DNA of 64,000 nucleotides. It comes from Methylocaldum sp. 14B (GTDB taxonomy: Bacteria > Pseudomonadota > Gammaproteobacteria > Methylococcales > Methylococcaceae). Under the pieces are notes generated by a model. That model did not search any database. It worked only from the letters and a program-made list of their open reading frames with translations, and was not told where the DNA came from. The DNA lies in assembly GCF_002005105.1 (NCBI RefSeq), contig NZ_MSCV01000004.1, positions 62,001-126,000 on the forward strand. Direction: 5' to 3'. Made by a program: the position numbers and the translations under genes. How positions within the stretch are numbered: position 1 is the first letter of the stretch; each line of letters opens with the position of its first letter. Below are positions 8,860 through 18,275 of the stretch, in pieces.

Positions 8860-9050
8860 GCTTCGTAGAGTGGAACGGGTTAGGTCTTATCGACCCGGTT
8901 TTTCCGGCGCAGCTTTCAGGAAGCAGTTGTTTGGATATGGATTCCGCCGATCATTGACCTTGGGTGTCCGTGTATACGACCATATACAGTTGATAAGAAA
9001 AGTTATCGCTTTTGCCACTGTCAAGTGGTCCAAGTCGAGCGGTCAAAAAT

Positions 9051-9072
9051 CGGGCGGGTCAACCGCCCGTTT
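9051..9072 (+). terminator. GC-rich hairpin with short T tract after the terpene cyclase gene
   Basis: CGGGCGG at 9051-9057 pairs perfectly with CCGCCCG at 9063-9069 around a five-base loop, followed by TTT. The stem is strong but the T tract is short, so it may be a weak intrinsic terminator for the prenyltransferase/cyclase transcript. Confidence 0.4.
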
Positions 9073-9105
9073 CCGTGTTTGTCCATGTGACGGCCGGTTG
9101 CTGCA

Positions 9106-9228
9106 AGAAGCGGTCTTCAAACGTCACGAGCGATGTCAGGACAAGGCGCGAAAGGGCGACCCGAAGCCGCGGGACCCGCGGACGAAACGGCCGTTAGCCT
9201 GGCCCGCAGTAGTTTGAAGACGGCTTCT
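9106..9228. repeat. 123-bp element with 17-bp near-perfect terminal inverted repeats
   Basis: AGAAGCGGTCTTCAAAC at 9106-9122 and GTTTGAAGACGGCTTCT at 9212-9228 are inverted copies with one mismatch. The interior is GC-rich with CGCGGGACCCGCG as a nested palindrome. No gene is encoded. It resembles a miniature inverted-repeat element or a large cruciform; no second copy is in the window. The rest of the 8860-9326 gap holds only the hairpin listed separately. Confidence 0.55.
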
Positions 9229-9326
9229 TAGACTGTTAGGGGGAAAACGTCCGGAGTAGCAGGTCCATGGCTTGCCTTCACGGGCGCGCAGTCGGAAAAG
9301 AACAATTAAAAGGCAATACGGCACTG

Positions 9327-10463
9327 ATGGCAGTTCGTCACAGCATCCGGAGTCGGACCAGAACACTCTTTCGGAAAGCTTTTCTTTCAGCTTTTGACGG
9401 CAACGCTTGCTCTCGGCGAGTGATTCTTGCCGGGGTGCTATCCGGCGTTTTGGCTCCGCAGATAGTCTCTGCCGATGCCTTTCCCGGCGATCTGCTGCTC
9501 TTTCCCGAGCTCACCAGTCTCCATCGCTTCGATCTTCAAGACGGTTCCAGCCTGAAGAACTATTGGATCAATCCGGGGCTGAATCTCTTCTACGGCTTGG
9601 ATCAAGGCCGGTTCCGCTTCCTGCTGGAGTGGCTGGTGGACCGCTCCGCGCAGGAGGTTCAGAGGTTGCAGCTCGGCTGGCGCTGGCAGGACACCACGTT
9701 TTGGGTGGGCCGCTTTCACAATCCCATCGGCTACTGGAACATCCATTTTCATCACGGGGCTTACATGATGACCAGCATCACCCGTCCCGGTGTGATGACT
9801 TACGAAACGTCCGGCGGCCCGCTGCCGATGCATGTCACCGGGCTTTACGTCGAAGGGGTTCGGGAACTCGGGGATTCCAGTCTCTATTACGTTCTGAATG
9901 CCGGAGTGGGTCCGGACCTCGAGAAGAAGCGGCTGGACGCGTTCGACGTTCTGGACCCGGAAGGTACGCGGCTCCCGGCCGTGACTTTGCGCCTCGGATA
10001 TCAGCCGGTCAGCTTCGGTTCCGACGAGATCGGTTTTTCCTTCAGCTATACCGAAATATCCGGCCGCCAGATCGGCGTGGACCGAATCAATCAGATCGTG
10101 GCGGGCGTCTTTGCCAATTGGCGATCGGAGAATCTCGGTTTCCTGGGCGAGGCCTTTTACATCCATAACGATTTCACGGGCGGCGCTTCGGAACCCGAAT
10201 CCGACGTGCTGAACCTCTACGGGCAGGCGGAATGGCGGGTGGCCGACGATCTGACCTTGTACAGCCGGATTGAAGGCACGTTCAACGATAACGGCGACTT
10301 GTACTTCGATCATTTTCGAAACTTCGTGCGTGATCGATACATGGGCGGCGTACGCTACGAACTGCCCTACAAGATGGCTCTGAAACTCGAGCTTTCGCGC
10401 GAGCACACGAGGGATGACGCCTTCGGGCAGGTGGGGCTCCAATGGAGCGCGGTGTTTCCCTAG
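9327..10463 (+). CDS. Outer-membrane beta-barrel protein, porin-like
   Basis: A predicted secreted barrel of 378 residues from the start used here. A signal-type hydrophobic segment, VILAGVLSGVLAPQIVSADA, is preceded by an arginine-rich region; alternative starts are ATG 9267 and GTG 9420, and none has a strong ribosome site. After the cleavage region the protein shows alternating hydrophobic and polar residues, many aromatic girdle residues, and ends in VGLQWSAVF with a penultimate phenylalanine, as in outer-membrane barrels. It is followed two bases later by a periplasmic binding-protein-like gene, a hybrid kinase and a sigma54 activator, so it may supply or sense the signal ligand. I could not assign a known porin family. 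Confidence 0.7.
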   Translation: MAVRHSIRSRTRTLFRKAFLSAFDGNACSRRVILAGVLSGVLAPQIVSADAFPGDLLLFPELTSLHRFDLQDGSSLKNYWINPGLNLFYGLDQGRFRFLLEWLVDRSAQEVQRLQLGWRWQDTTFWVGRFHNPIGYWNIHFHHGAYMMTSITRPGVMTYETSGGPLPMHVTGLYVEGVRELGDSSLYYVLNAGVGPDLEKKRLDAFDVLDPEGTRLPAVTLRLGYQPVSFGSDEIGFSFSYTEISGRQIGVDRINQIVAGVFANWRSENLGFLGEAFYIHNDFTGGASEPESDVLNLYGQAEWRVADDLTLYSRIEGTFNDNGDLYFDHFRNFVRDRYMGGVRYELPYKMALKLELSREHTRDDAFGQVGLQWSAVFP

Positions 10464-10465
10464 CC

Positions 10466-10921
10466 ATGTCCAAGCTGTCGTTCCTGATCCTGTTGTTATC
10501 GCTCGCGTCCAGCGCGCTGGCCATTGAGGCCGACGGCTTGCGCGAACTCGTTCTCGCCGCAAGTTCCCAGTCGAACATTCCCAAGCTTTCGCTGCAGGAG
10601 ACCCGGAAGCTTTATCTAGGCGTACCGGTCGAGAAGAACGGCAAGACCATCAAACCTCTGCTGAATGTCAGCGAGTCCCTGCTGTTCGAAGTATTTTTGC
10701 AGAAGGTTACCTTCATGTCCTCCGACGCCTACGAGAAACAGGTCCTGGCGATCGTATTCCGCCTCGGCGGCCAGAGGCCCCAGGCTTTTCACGATAGACA
10801 GACGCTGAACGCCGCCTTGCTGGAACATCCGGATTCGGTGACGTTCATGTGGGCCAAGGATTTGGATCAGTACAGAGGGCTGAAACCTATCAACACTCTT
10901 TGGGCGGGGTCTGCCGATTGA
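10466..10921 (+). CDS. Small periplasmic PstS-like substrate-binding domain protein
   Basis: The start chosen is the ATG two bases after the barrel gene's stop; it gives a clean signal peptide, MSKLSFLILLLSLASSALA, in a 151-residue product. The mature part follows the pattern of the small single-domain phosphate-type binding family: LSLQETRKLYLG near the start, then FEVFLQKVTFMSSDAYEKQV and a final VTFMWAKDL where larger PstS proteins have their GAIGY segment. Such stand-alone domains often lie beside sensor kinases. Its gene ends in a TTGA overlap with the start of the hybrid kinase gene, so it is probably the periplasmic ligand-binding partner of that kinase. The ligand, possibly an oxyanion, is not known. 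Confidence 0.68.
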   Translation: MSKLSFLILLLSLASSALAIEADGLRELVLAASSQSNIPKLSLQETRKLYLGVPVEKNGKTIKPLLNVSESLLFEVFLQKVTFMSSDAYEKQVLAIVFRLGGQRPQAFHDRQTLNAALLEHPDSVTFMWAKDLDQYRGLKPINTLWAGSAD

Positions 10922-13578
10922 AACGTTTCTTCCATAGCTTCAACGGGCGCCTGCTGCTGTCCATCGTAGGCGTTCATATCATGCTGGTGCCCCTTTTGCT
11001 GTTCGGGGTTTATTTGATCGCAAAGCCTGGTGTCGAGCGGCAATTCGTCAATCAGGTGCGCTCGGATGCATTGCTTTTCGGCAATTTGATCGGTTCTCGG
11101 CTGACGACGGGGGATACGGCGGAAATCGCGGCGCTCATGGGCGAGTTTCTGTTGAACGGCCGGCTGATTTTTGCCGAGGTGCAGATGGGCGACCGGATAA
11201 TACCGCCCAATATCCCGCTGGCCACACAAGAACCTTTCAACGAGGATTTCTTCTTCGGACAGCATGAGGACGGCATTTATTTCATCGCGGTGCCTTTGAC
11301 CGAAGGCGATGCCGGCGGACAGCCGGTCTTGCGTCTGGGTTACGACGAAATCCCGGTCCGGCAGGAACTCATGTCCCTTTACCGCCGCGGCATTTATCTG
11401 GTGGCGTCCTATCTGGGCCTGACCCTGATCGTCGTGGCCTTGTTGGGAAGGCGCCTGGTTCGGCCGCTGGAAATTCTTCGGCGGGAGGCGGATCAGATCA
11501 CGGCCGGCGACCACGGCACCGAGTTCGGCACCCGTTCCGGAATCGCCGAAGTGGCCGCCTTGGCGGAGAATCTCGAACGGATGCGGCAGGGCCTCATTCA
11601 TGCGCGCGACGCGGCCCTTCAGGCGGCGCTGACGAAAAGCGAATTCCTGGCCAACATGAGCCATGAAATCCGCACGCCCATGAACGGCGTCATCGGCATG
11701 CTGGAACTGGCCTTGCGCACCGAACTCACGCCGCAGCAGAAAGACTATCTCACCATGGCCAGTTCATCCGCCGAATCCCTGCTGCGCCTGCTGAACGACA
11801 TACTCGATTTTTCGAAGATCGAGGCACGAAAGCTGGAGCTCGAGTGCATCCAGTTCGATTTGCGCGACGCCGTGGGCGACACACTGAAGCTGCTGGCGCC
11901 TCAGGCCCATGCCAAAGGCCTGGAGCTGACTTATCTCATCGATCCCCAGATACCCGACATCGTTTCCGGAGACGTCGGCCGTTTGCGGCAGATTCTCATC
12001 AATCTGGTGAGCAATGCCATCAAGTTCACGCCGCAGGGCGAGATCGTGGTGCGGGTCGAGTCCGGATGCGACCGCTGTGCCGACAGCATCTGTCCCCGCT
12101 TCTCGGTGAGCGATACCGGCGTCGGAATCCCAGCGGACAAGCAAACGGTGATCTTCGACGCGTTTACCCAGGCGGATGCCTCTTCCACGCGCATGTTCGG
12201 CGGAACCGGGCTGGGATTGGCGATTTCCTCGCGCCTGGTGAATCTGATGCGGGGGGACATGGGCCTCGAAAGCGAAGTAGGCCGCGGCAGCACCTTTTAT
12301 TTCACGGTTCCGTTAAAAGTACCGTCGGAAACGGCGCCGGGCCCCCGGCAAAGGTCCTTCGATCTGCACGGGGTCAAAGTCCTGGTGGTGGATGATCATC
12401 CGGTCAACCGCTACATTTTCATGGAGATGCTGACGCAGTGGGGCATGAGCCCGGTGCAGGCCGATTCCGGCAAGGCCGCGCTGCACGAGATCCAGCGGGC
12501 CACCGAGCAAGGGGCGCCGTTCCGGTTGATCCTGCTGGACGCCATGATGCCCGAGATGGACGGTTTCGAGGTGGCCGCCCACATCAAGGCGACGCCCAGC
12601 ACGGCCCTGACCACCATCATGCTGCTGTCCTCGGCGGACCGCGGCGGCGACTTCGAACTTTCCCGCCGCTTGGGCATTTCGCGTTTCCTTCGAAAGCCGG
12701 TCAAGTATTCGGAGCTGATGGAGGCGATCCAGGCTGCCCTGGACGAGTCGGAAGCCACGCCCGTTACGCCCGAAGTGTTGCCGGCATCGCCGTTCCGTGC
12801 CGTGCAGCGCGGGCTGCGCATCCTGGTGGCCGAGGACAATCCGGTCAACCAGAGGCTGGTGCAGGCCTTGCTGGAAGACCGCGGGCATTCCGTGCTGATG
12901 GCGGGCAACGGCGAGGAAGCCTTGCGCTTGCTCGAGCGGGAATCCTTCGACGCGGTGCTGATGGACGTGCAAATGCCGGTGATGGACGGCTTGCAGGCTA
13001 CGGCCGCGATTCGGGAGCGGGAACGGGACACCCGCCGCCATGCCTACATCGTGGCGATGACGGCTCACGCGCTCAAAGGCGACAAGGAACGTTGCCTCGC
13101 GGCCGGCATGGACGCTTATGTATCCAAACCCATACGCGAGGCGGAATTGCTGGCGGCCGTCGAACGCTGGAACGAGGAGCCGGCATCTTCCGACACTCAA
13201 AGGGCATCCGCCATGTCGTCCGACCAACCCCCGTTCGATCTCTCCGAAGCCTTGGCCCGGGTCCGCAACCGGCGGCCTCTGCTGCGCAGTATGGCCGAAA
13301 TCTTCATCGGACAATCCGATGATCTGCTGGACCAATGCGAGGCGGCCATCGAAAGCGCCGACGGACCCACCCTGGAGAGGGCCGCTCATACGCTCAAGAG
13401 CTCGGCGGCGAGTTTTTGCGCAGCCACCGTGTCGGAGATCGCCCAACGGCTCGAGAATGCCGGCCGCACCGCCGAGTTCGGGAATGCGAAGGCGGATTTT
13501 CAGGTATTGAAATCCGAAATGGGCCGGCTGCTCCCCGCCTTGAAGCGGTTCCTGGACGAGCCGGACCCGCCGGCCTGA
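10918..13578 (+). CDS. BarA-like hybrid histidine kinase (HAMP-HisKA-HATPase-REC-REC-Hpt)
   Basis: The TTG start overlaps the previous stop (TTGA) and begins [14 protein letters not shown], a normal cytoplasmic lead into membrane helix 1 (about 10-35). A periplasmic sensor domain runs to about 155, then helix 2 and a HAMP linker. HisKA carries His249 in [10 protein letters not shown]; HATPase_c follows with DTGVGIP and GTGLGLAI. Two receivers have phospho-acceptor Asp541 ([11 protein letters not shown]) and Asp683 ([11 protein letters not shown]), and a C-terminal Hpt domain has His824 in [12 protein letters not shown]. It is a complete four-step phosphorelay of 886 residues. The downstream receiver-sigma54 gene is the likely output partner. 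Domain order resembles BarA/GacS with an additional receiver. An upstream ATG at 10849 lies inside the preceding gene and is less likely. Confidence 0.88.
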   Translation: MKRFFHSFNGRLLLSIVGVHIMLVPLLLFGVYLIAKPGVERQFVNQVRSDALLFGNLIGSRLTTGDTAEIAALMGEFLLNGRLIFAEVQMGDRIIPPNIPLATQEPFNEDFFFGQHEDGIYFIAVPLTEGDAGGQPVLRLGYDEIPVRQELMSLYRRGIYLVASYLGLTLIVVALLGRRLVRPLEILRREADQITAGDHGTEFGTRSGIAEVAALAENLERMRQGLIHARDAALQAALTKSEFLANMSHEIRTPMNGVIGMLELALRTELTPQQKDYLTMASSSAESLLRLLNDILDFSKIEARKLELECIQFDLRDAVGDTLKLLAPQAHAKGLELTYLIDPQIPDIVSGDVGRLRQILINLVSNAIKFTPQGEIVVRVESGCDRCADSICPRFSVSDTGVGIPADKQTVIFDAFTQADASSTRMFGGTGLGLAISSRLVNLMRGDMGLESEVGRGSTFYFTVPLKVPSETAPGPRQRSFDLHGVKVLVVDDHPVNRYIFMEMLTQWGMSPVQADSGKAALHEIQRATEQGAPFRLILLDAMMPEMDGFEVAAHIKATPSTALTTIMLLSSADRGGDFELSRRLGISRFLRKPVKYSELMEAIQAALDESEATPVTPEVLPASPFRAVQRGLRILVAEDNPVNQRLVQALLEDRGHSVLMAGNGEEALRLLERESFDAVLMDVQMPVMDGLQATAAIRERERDTRRHAYIVAMTAHALKGDKERCLAAGMDAYVSKPIREAELLAAVERWNEEPASSDTQRASAMSSDQPPFDLSEALARVRNRRPLLRSMAEIFIGQSDDLLDQCEAAIESADGPTLERAAHTLKSSAASFCAATVSEIAQRLENAGRTAEFGNAKADFQVLKSEMGRLLPALKRFLDEPDPPA

Positions 13579-13627
13579 GGCTCGAAATGCTTACAGCCCT
13601 GTCGTTTAACTGTTGGAATTGTCGGAT

Positions 13628-15412
13628 ATGACCCGCAACACGGAACGAAAACCCCTGGTTCTCATGGTGGACGACAATCCGGTGAACCTCGCCGAGTTGT
13701 ACGATTTGCTGACGGAGGCGCAATACGAGGTATCGATCGCGGAAAGCGGGGCCGGCGCCATCCTCCAGGCCGAGCGCGTGGTTCCCGATCTCATCCTGCT
13801 CGATGTGCTCATGCCGGGCATGAGCGGATTCGCCGTCTGTGCCAAGCTCAAGGAATCTCCGAAGACGGAATCCATCCCGGTACTCTTCATGACCGCCCTC
13901 GACGATACCGCCGACAAGCTGCAAGGCTTGCGGCTCGGAGCCGTCGATTACATCACCAAGCCCTTTCAGCACGAGGAGGTCCTGGCGCGGGTCAATACCC
14001 ATTTGACGCTGGCGCGGCTCCGAAGCGAGCTGCAGGCCAGCCGGGAACGGCTTTCCCGGATCGTGACCTATGCGCTCGACGCCATCATCACGGTGGATGC
14101 GGAAGGCCGGATCGTCCTTTTCAATGCTGCGGCCGAAAAACTGTTGAAATGCCGGGAGAGCGAAGCGGTGGGGGGAGTCCTGGAGCGATTCCTGACGCCC
14201 GCGCTCAAGGAGCATCTTGGCCACTGCATGGACCACTCGTCGGACCAGGCGATCTGGCTGCCGGAAGGCGTCGGCATTCTGCGGGGCGACGGCGCGGAGG
14301 TGCCGATCGAAGGTTCGATATCGCGGGTGGAAGCCGGCGACGAAAAGCTTTTCACCGTGATTCTGCGCGACTCCGGCGAGCGGCAGCGGCGCATGCAAGC
14401 GGAGGCGGAATGCCGGCAGCTCAAGGGCATCAAGCTTTACCTGGAAGAAGAAATCAAGGCCGCCCACAATCTGGACGAACTGATCGGCGGGTCGGCGGCG
14501 CTGAAGCAGGTTGTGACGCTCATCAACCAGGTGGCCGAGACCGATTCCACGGTGCTGGTCACCGGCGAAACCGGCACCGGCAAGGAGCTCATCGCCCGTG
14601 CGATCCACAATCTCAGCAGCCGCAAAGCCAATGTGCTGGTCAAACTGAACTGTGCGGCCATTCCGGCCAATCTTGCGGAGAGCGAGTTGTTCGGCCATGA
14701 GAAAGGGGCCTTTACAGGAGCCCTGTCGCGCAAGCAGGGGCGCTTCGAACTGGCCGACGGGGGCACCCTGTTCCTGGACGAAATCGGGGAATTGCCCCTG
14801 GATCTTCAGGCCAAGCTGCTGCGGGTATTGCAGGAGGGCGAATTCGAGCGGGTGGGCGGCACCCAGACGATCAAGGTCAACGTCCGCGTCATCGCGGCCA
14901 CCAACCGCGATCTCGGCCGGATGTCCCGCGAGAACCAGTTTCGGGCGGATCTTTATTACCGGCTCAACGTGTTTCCCATCCATCTGCCCCCGCTTCGGGA
15001 AAGGGCGGACGATATTCCCTTGCTGGTCCGGCATTTCGTCCAAAAGTACGCCACCCTGCTCGGCAAGCGGATCGAGACCGTGCCGCAGCCGATACTGTCG
15101 GCGCTTTGCGCCTATCCCTGGCCCGGCAACATCCGCGAGCTGCAGCACGTGATCGAAAGAGCCGTGATTCTGTCCGAAGGCGGCGAACTGGCGCCCATCG
15201 ACTGTATTCAGCGTCCCGCCGCGGAAACGCGGAACGGTGGCTTCGCCACCCTGGAAGAAGTGGAACGGGCGCATATCCTCAAGGTGCTGGAGGCCACAAG
15301 CTGGCGGATCAGCGGCGAAAAGGGCGCGGCCGTGATCCTGGGCATGCCTTCGACCACGCTCCGTTCCCGGATGGAACGGCTCGGCATCACGCGGCACTCG
15401 ACCACGGCCTGA
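13628..15412 (+). CDS. Response regulator, receiver-PAS-sigma54 AAA-Fis activator
   Basis: An NtrC-class regulator of 594 residues. The start MTRNTERK has GGAA about ten bases upstream; a TTG 15 bases earlier is also open. The receiver (1-120) has Asp59 in LLDVLMPG and the KPF lysine; a PAS domain spans about 140-260. The AAA domain contains Walker A GETGTGKE near 314, the sigma54-contacting GAFTGA loop at 360-365, and Walker B LFLDEIGE. A Fis-type helix-turn-helix ends the protein. Phosphorelay from the adjacent hybrid kinase probably controls its activation of sigma54 promoters; I saw no convincing sigma54 promoter in the window. Its stop codon lies in the first base triplet of a tandem repeat. 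The unlinked gene at 18276 has the same PAS-AAA-Fis layout without a receiver. Confidence 0.9.
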   Translation: MTRNTERKPLVLMVDDNPVNLAELYDLLTEAQYEVSIAESGAGAILQAERVVPDLILLDVLMPGMSGFAVCAKLKESPKTESIPVLFMTALDDTADKLQGLRLGAVDYITKPFQHEEVLARVNTHLTLARLRSELQASRERLSRIVTYALDAIITVDAEGRIVLFNAAAEKLLKCRESEAVGGVLERFLTPALKEHLGHCMDHSSDQAIWLPEGVGILRGDGAEVPIEGSISRVEAGDEKLFTVILRDSGERQRRMQAEAECRQLKGIKLYLEEEIKAAHNLDELIGGSAALKQVVTLINQVAETDSTVLVTGETGTGKELIARAIHNLSSRKANVLVKLNCAAIPANLAESELFGHEKGAFTGALSRKQGRFELADGGTLFLDEIGELPLDLQAKLLRVLQEGEFERVGGTQTIKVNVRVIAATNRDLGRMSRENQFRADLYYRLNVFPIHLPPLRERADDIPLLVRHFVQKYATLLGKRIETVPQPILSALCAYPWPGNIRELQHVIERAVILSEGGELAPIDCIQRPAAETRNGGFATLEEVERAHILKVLEATSWRISGEKGAAVILGMPSTTLRSRMERLGITRHSTTA

Positions 15413-15610
15413 TGCAGGCCAAAATCATTGTGGTCGTAGGTCGGCAATCCTTTGCCGACACGTTGGCTTGGTAAGAACCTTTGTCGGGAAGGGATTCCCG
15501 ACCTACAACACTGATGCAGGCCAAAATCATTGTGGTCGTAGGTCGGCAATGTTTTGCCGACACGTTGGCTTGGTAAGGGCCTTTGTCGGGAAGGGATTCC
15601 CGACCTACTC
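15410..15610. repeat. Two tandem ~102-bp units of repeat family A
   Basis: Unit 1 begins at 15410 and unit 2 at 15512, both starting TGATGCAGGCCAAAATCATT. Each unit holds two palindromes, one around GGTCGGCAATCCTTTGCC (unit 2 reads GGTCGGCAATGTTTTGCC) and one around TCGGGAAGGGATTCCCGA. The units differ at only a few bases. The opening TGA of unit 1 is the stop codon of the sigma54 activator gene, so the array abuts the gene exactly. The inverted copy near 42.5 kb also ends in GCAGGCCAAAAT when read on the other strand. Confidence 0.85.
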
Positions 15611-15670
15611 GCTTAGTGTGGGAGCGGGCCGTAAACCAATCCGGCAGCAGCTCTAAGAGCATTGCCTCAC

Positions 15671-16855
15671 TCACTCCCTCCTCATCCTTTCGCCGGAAGC
15701 ATGGAGCGGCTCCGCCGAATCGCCGTCGAACAGCCAGCATTGATTCCGGCCCGCCCGCTTGGCGAGGTAAAGCGCTTGATCGGCCTGCCGCAGCAGACCG
15801 TCGTCGTCATCCCCCGCTCCGGCGAACAGGGTCACCCCGATGCTCGCGGAAATTGGAACGACATCGTCGACAACGGGGAAAGGCTTCGCCAGCGCGGCGA
15901 AGATGCGGGCCACGGTTTCGCGGCAATCCGCCGGGCCGCCGATGTCGTTCAGCAGCAGGGCGAATTCATCGCCGCCCAGCCGGGCCACGGTATCGCCTTC
16001 GCGCAGTTCCTCGCGGAGCCGCCTTGCGACTTCCACCAGCAGTCGATCGCCGGTTTCGTGCCCGAAGGTGTCGTTGATGAGCTTGAAGTCGTCGAGATCG
16101 AGATAGCAAACAGCGAACTGGCGCTTGGAGCGCTGGGTTCTGCTCATGCGAAGCCTGTCCGCGAACAGGGCGCGATTGGGCAATTGGGTCAGATAATCGT
16201 AATAAGCCAGGCGTTCCAGGCTCTGCCGGCGTTCCACCTCTTGCGTGATGTCCGAGACCGTAACCAGGAAGCGCTGCAGGCCGCCCTGCGGGTTCCGCAA
16301 GGCTCGCACCGAGGTGTCGGTATAAATGAGCTGTCCGTTGCTGTGGACGAACCGTTTCTTGAAGCGGACGGCATCGATTTCCCCGTTCCAGAGACGTTCG
16401 AAATGGGCGAAGTCCTCGGCCAAGTCGTCGATATGGGTGATTTCCACCCAGCTCGTGCCGTTCAGCATTTCCTCGGAGTAGCCGAGCATTTCGCGAAACG
16501 CCCGATTGACCTTCACCCATCCTTGGGCAGGACTGAGAATCACCATTCCGGGCAAGCCGAATTCGAAGAAGCTTTCGTACTCGTTCCTGCAATGTGCGTG
16601 CGCGAATCCCGCGGTCTTCCGGAGGCGAGCACGCGTTTCAAGCTCGTCCGCCGTTCCGGCCGGATTCCGGGATGGTCCATCGGGAACTCCGCGAGTCGGC
16701 TCGTGCTCCATAGATCCGGCAGGTCTCCGCAACGGTTCCTCGATCCCCAAGACCGGTTCGGAACGGGAAGCGAAAGCGGGTTGGGCCGGTTTGCTTGCGA
16801 TGAACCCGAAGGCCTCGACCACCGCCGGATCGCCAAGATATCGACATTCGATCAT
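15671..16855 (-). CDS. PAS-GGDEF diguanylate cyclase
   Basis: A 394-residue protein that should make cyclic di-GMP. The start used, MIECRYLGDP, follows AAAGGAAAAAG; longer open frame upstream overlaps the neighbouring gene's region without coding character. After an unstructured first 120 residues comes a PAS domain (about 125-235, with GYSEEMLNGT and ending VSDITQEVE), then the GGDEF domain with the intact active-site RLGGDEFALL near 292-301. The usual inhibitory RxxD site is not evident just upstream of GGDEF. No EAL domain or membrane segment is present, so it is cytoplasmic. It lies 44 bp behind the secreted gp19-like gene on the same strand and is probably co-transcribed. Confidence 0.9.
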   Translation of the reverse strand: MIECRYLGDPAVVEAFGFIASKPAQPAFASRSEPVLGIEEPLRRPAGSMEHEPTRGVPDGPSRNPAGTADELETRARLRKTAGFAHAHCRNEYESFFEFGLPGMVILSPAQGWVKVNRAFREMLGYSEEMLNGTSWVEITHIDDLAEDFAHFERLWNGEIDAVRFKKRFVHSNGQLIYTDTSVRALRNPQGGLQRFLVTVSDITQEVERRQSLERLAYYDYLTQLPNRALFADRLRMSRTQRSKRQFAVCYLDLDDFKLINDTFGHETGDRLLVEVARRLREELREGDTVARLGGDEFALLLNDIGGPADCRETVARIFAALAKPFPVVDDVVPISASIGVTLFAGAGDDDDGLLRQADQALYLAKRAGRNQCWLFDGDSAEPLHASGERMRRE

Positions 16856-16899
16856 TTCTTTTTCCTTTCTGCTCGGTAGGGCGGAGCGGCGTCGGTTGA

Positions 16900-17886
16900 T
16901 CAGGGCTTTGCGCCGTCGAACGAAATCCCCTCGACATAAAGCCCGGCCTTGAACGTCGGGCGCGAGTCGCCGCCCGACCCGCCAAGACCGTAATCGAGGG
17001 AATAGATGCCGAGATGGTCGAGACCGATGGTCAGAAGGGGAGTTCTCAGGTCCGGAGCGAGCAAGGTGATGCTTCCTTTGCGTTCCTTCGCATCGGACGA
17101 GTTGCCGCTCAGGACGAAGTCCTGGTGCCACTCGATCAGTCCGCCCGAAGCCGCTTCCGGCATGGCAACGCTCAGGTTCGACACTTCCCGGCCGGCAAAA
17201 TCGTACTCATACTCGCGAAACTCGCCTCTCTCCTGGAGCTTTCTCTTGACGGTCAAAGCACCGACGCCGATGGCTCTGGACATATCCAGCCCATCGATTT
17301 CCAACCGGAAGTTGGACTTCAGCATTCTTGACTGATTGACGGCGCGCTCCAGTCCCGCATAGCGCGCTCCGCCTTTTTGCCATTTGACATACGAGGGTCG
17401 TAGCTTGAGCGTGAGTTGCAGCTTCTCCCGCGAGGTCTTGTCCAGCGCCGGAATGCTTATCTCCGAAATCACGGCATTGAATAAGGTGGCTCGCCGCATT
17501 TCGTTTCCGTGGAGATCGAGGATGACGATCCCCGCATGAGCGGCATAGAAGTTCGAATGCAGACTGGCCTGGACCCAGTTGAGCAACTCGCCTTCCGGAG
17601 CCACGTCCAGCTTTACCGTCCAATCCTTGTACCGGGTTTCTCCCAGGACTTTGTTCGGAAACTGAGCCGGCCCGGCGGGTTGCGAGATGACCTGTCCGCT
17701 GGCTTCGCTCCCTTCGAACGAAGAGAGATAAGCGACTGGCTTGCCGTTCAATTCGAAGACATAGATGCCTGGCGAGTAAGATGCCGCCGCCGTGGCCCGC
17801 AGCGGAGAGAACAGTGCCGCCAGCATGCCCAGTAGGCTAAGGGCGTGCATAAAGAATGCGCGTTGCGTTTGAATGTTCATTGTCAT
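16900..17886 (-). CDS. Secreted T4 gp19-like (tail-tube fold) protein
   Basis: A 328-residue protein beginning with a signal-type segment (FMHALSLLGMLAALFSPL then RATAAA). The mature start SYSPGIYVFELNGKPVAYLS and the later LLNWVQASLHSNFYAAHAGI and FNAVISEISIPALD match the T4 tail-tube gp19-like family found in many bacterial genomes as stand-alone genes. The C-terminal half (about 175-328) shows a second stretch of similar layout, ending DSRPTFKAGLYVEGISFDG. No sheath, baseplate or other contractile-injection gene is near, and real tube proteins have no signal peptide, so this is not a working tail tube. Its role is unknown; export and linkage to a diguanylate cyclase hint at a surface or matrix function. 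Confidence 0.6.
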   Translation of the reverse strand: MTMNIQTQRAFFMHALSLLGMLAALFSPLRATAAASYSPGIYVFELNGKPVAYLSSFEGSEASGQVISQPAGPAQFPNKVLGETRYKDWTVKLDVAPEGELLNWVQASLHSNFYAAHAGIVILDLHGNEMRRATLFNAVISEISIPALDKTSREKLQLTLKLRPSYVKWQKGGARYAGLERAVNQSRMLKSNFRLEIDGLDMSRAIGVGALTVKRKLQERGEFREYEYDFAGREVSNLSVAMPEAASGGLIEWHQDFVLSGNSSDAKERKGSITLLAPDLRTPLLTIGLDHLGIYSLDYGLGGSGGDSRPTFKAGLYVEGISFDGAKP

Positions 17887-18275
17887 TGTCCCTTTTCGGT
17901 GTTTATGAACTGCTAGTCCGCTTAACGACAGACACCTCTCGGTGGGACGACCGTCTCCACGTTCTGACGTTTTGGTCTGCCCCTCGAACTGGCGTGTCGA
18001 TGCGCGGTCGGCAGACTAGGCGCAAGAGCGATGCCAATAAGGTCTGCGTGTGCAAGTAATTGAAATGGATGACGTTTCAGTTCGGGTCCGGCAGGAGTTC
18101 GTCGACGTGTTTTACGAAATGTCGTCAATGCACGCTATCTCGTAAGTTCGTCCGGGCCTTCTCGATCCGGTATGTACGGTCAGGCTTGGAAGGCTTTTGC
18201 TCGGACGAAGATTCCGCGTATTCTGGAAAACGTGATTTCAACCAAACCGGGCTGGAGGCCGAACAGCTCCCATCC
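17887..18275. other. Divergent intergenic region
   Basis: About 390 bp between the gp19-like gene (minus) and the GAF-sigma54 activator (plus), so it must hold promoters for both directions. The plus-strand frame is open through much of it from 18060, but those codons lack domain character and the GAF domain starts only after 18276. I identified no clear operator or promoter boxes. Confidence 0.4.

Noticed and set aside
13394-15397. Minus-strand open frame of 667 codons
   Set aside because: It lies antisense to the sigma54 activator, which has intact Walker, GAFTGA and Fis motifs. No domain is visible in the minus-strand translation.
15410-15610. CRISPR-like array
   Set aside because: Only two adjacent near-identical 102-bp units without variable spacers; the same sequence is dispersed elsewhere, so this is a tandem interspersed repeat.
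16900-17886. Prophage or contractile injection system
   Set aside because: Only a single gp19-like gene is present, with a signal peptide and no sheath, baseplate, spike or ATPase gene within the window.
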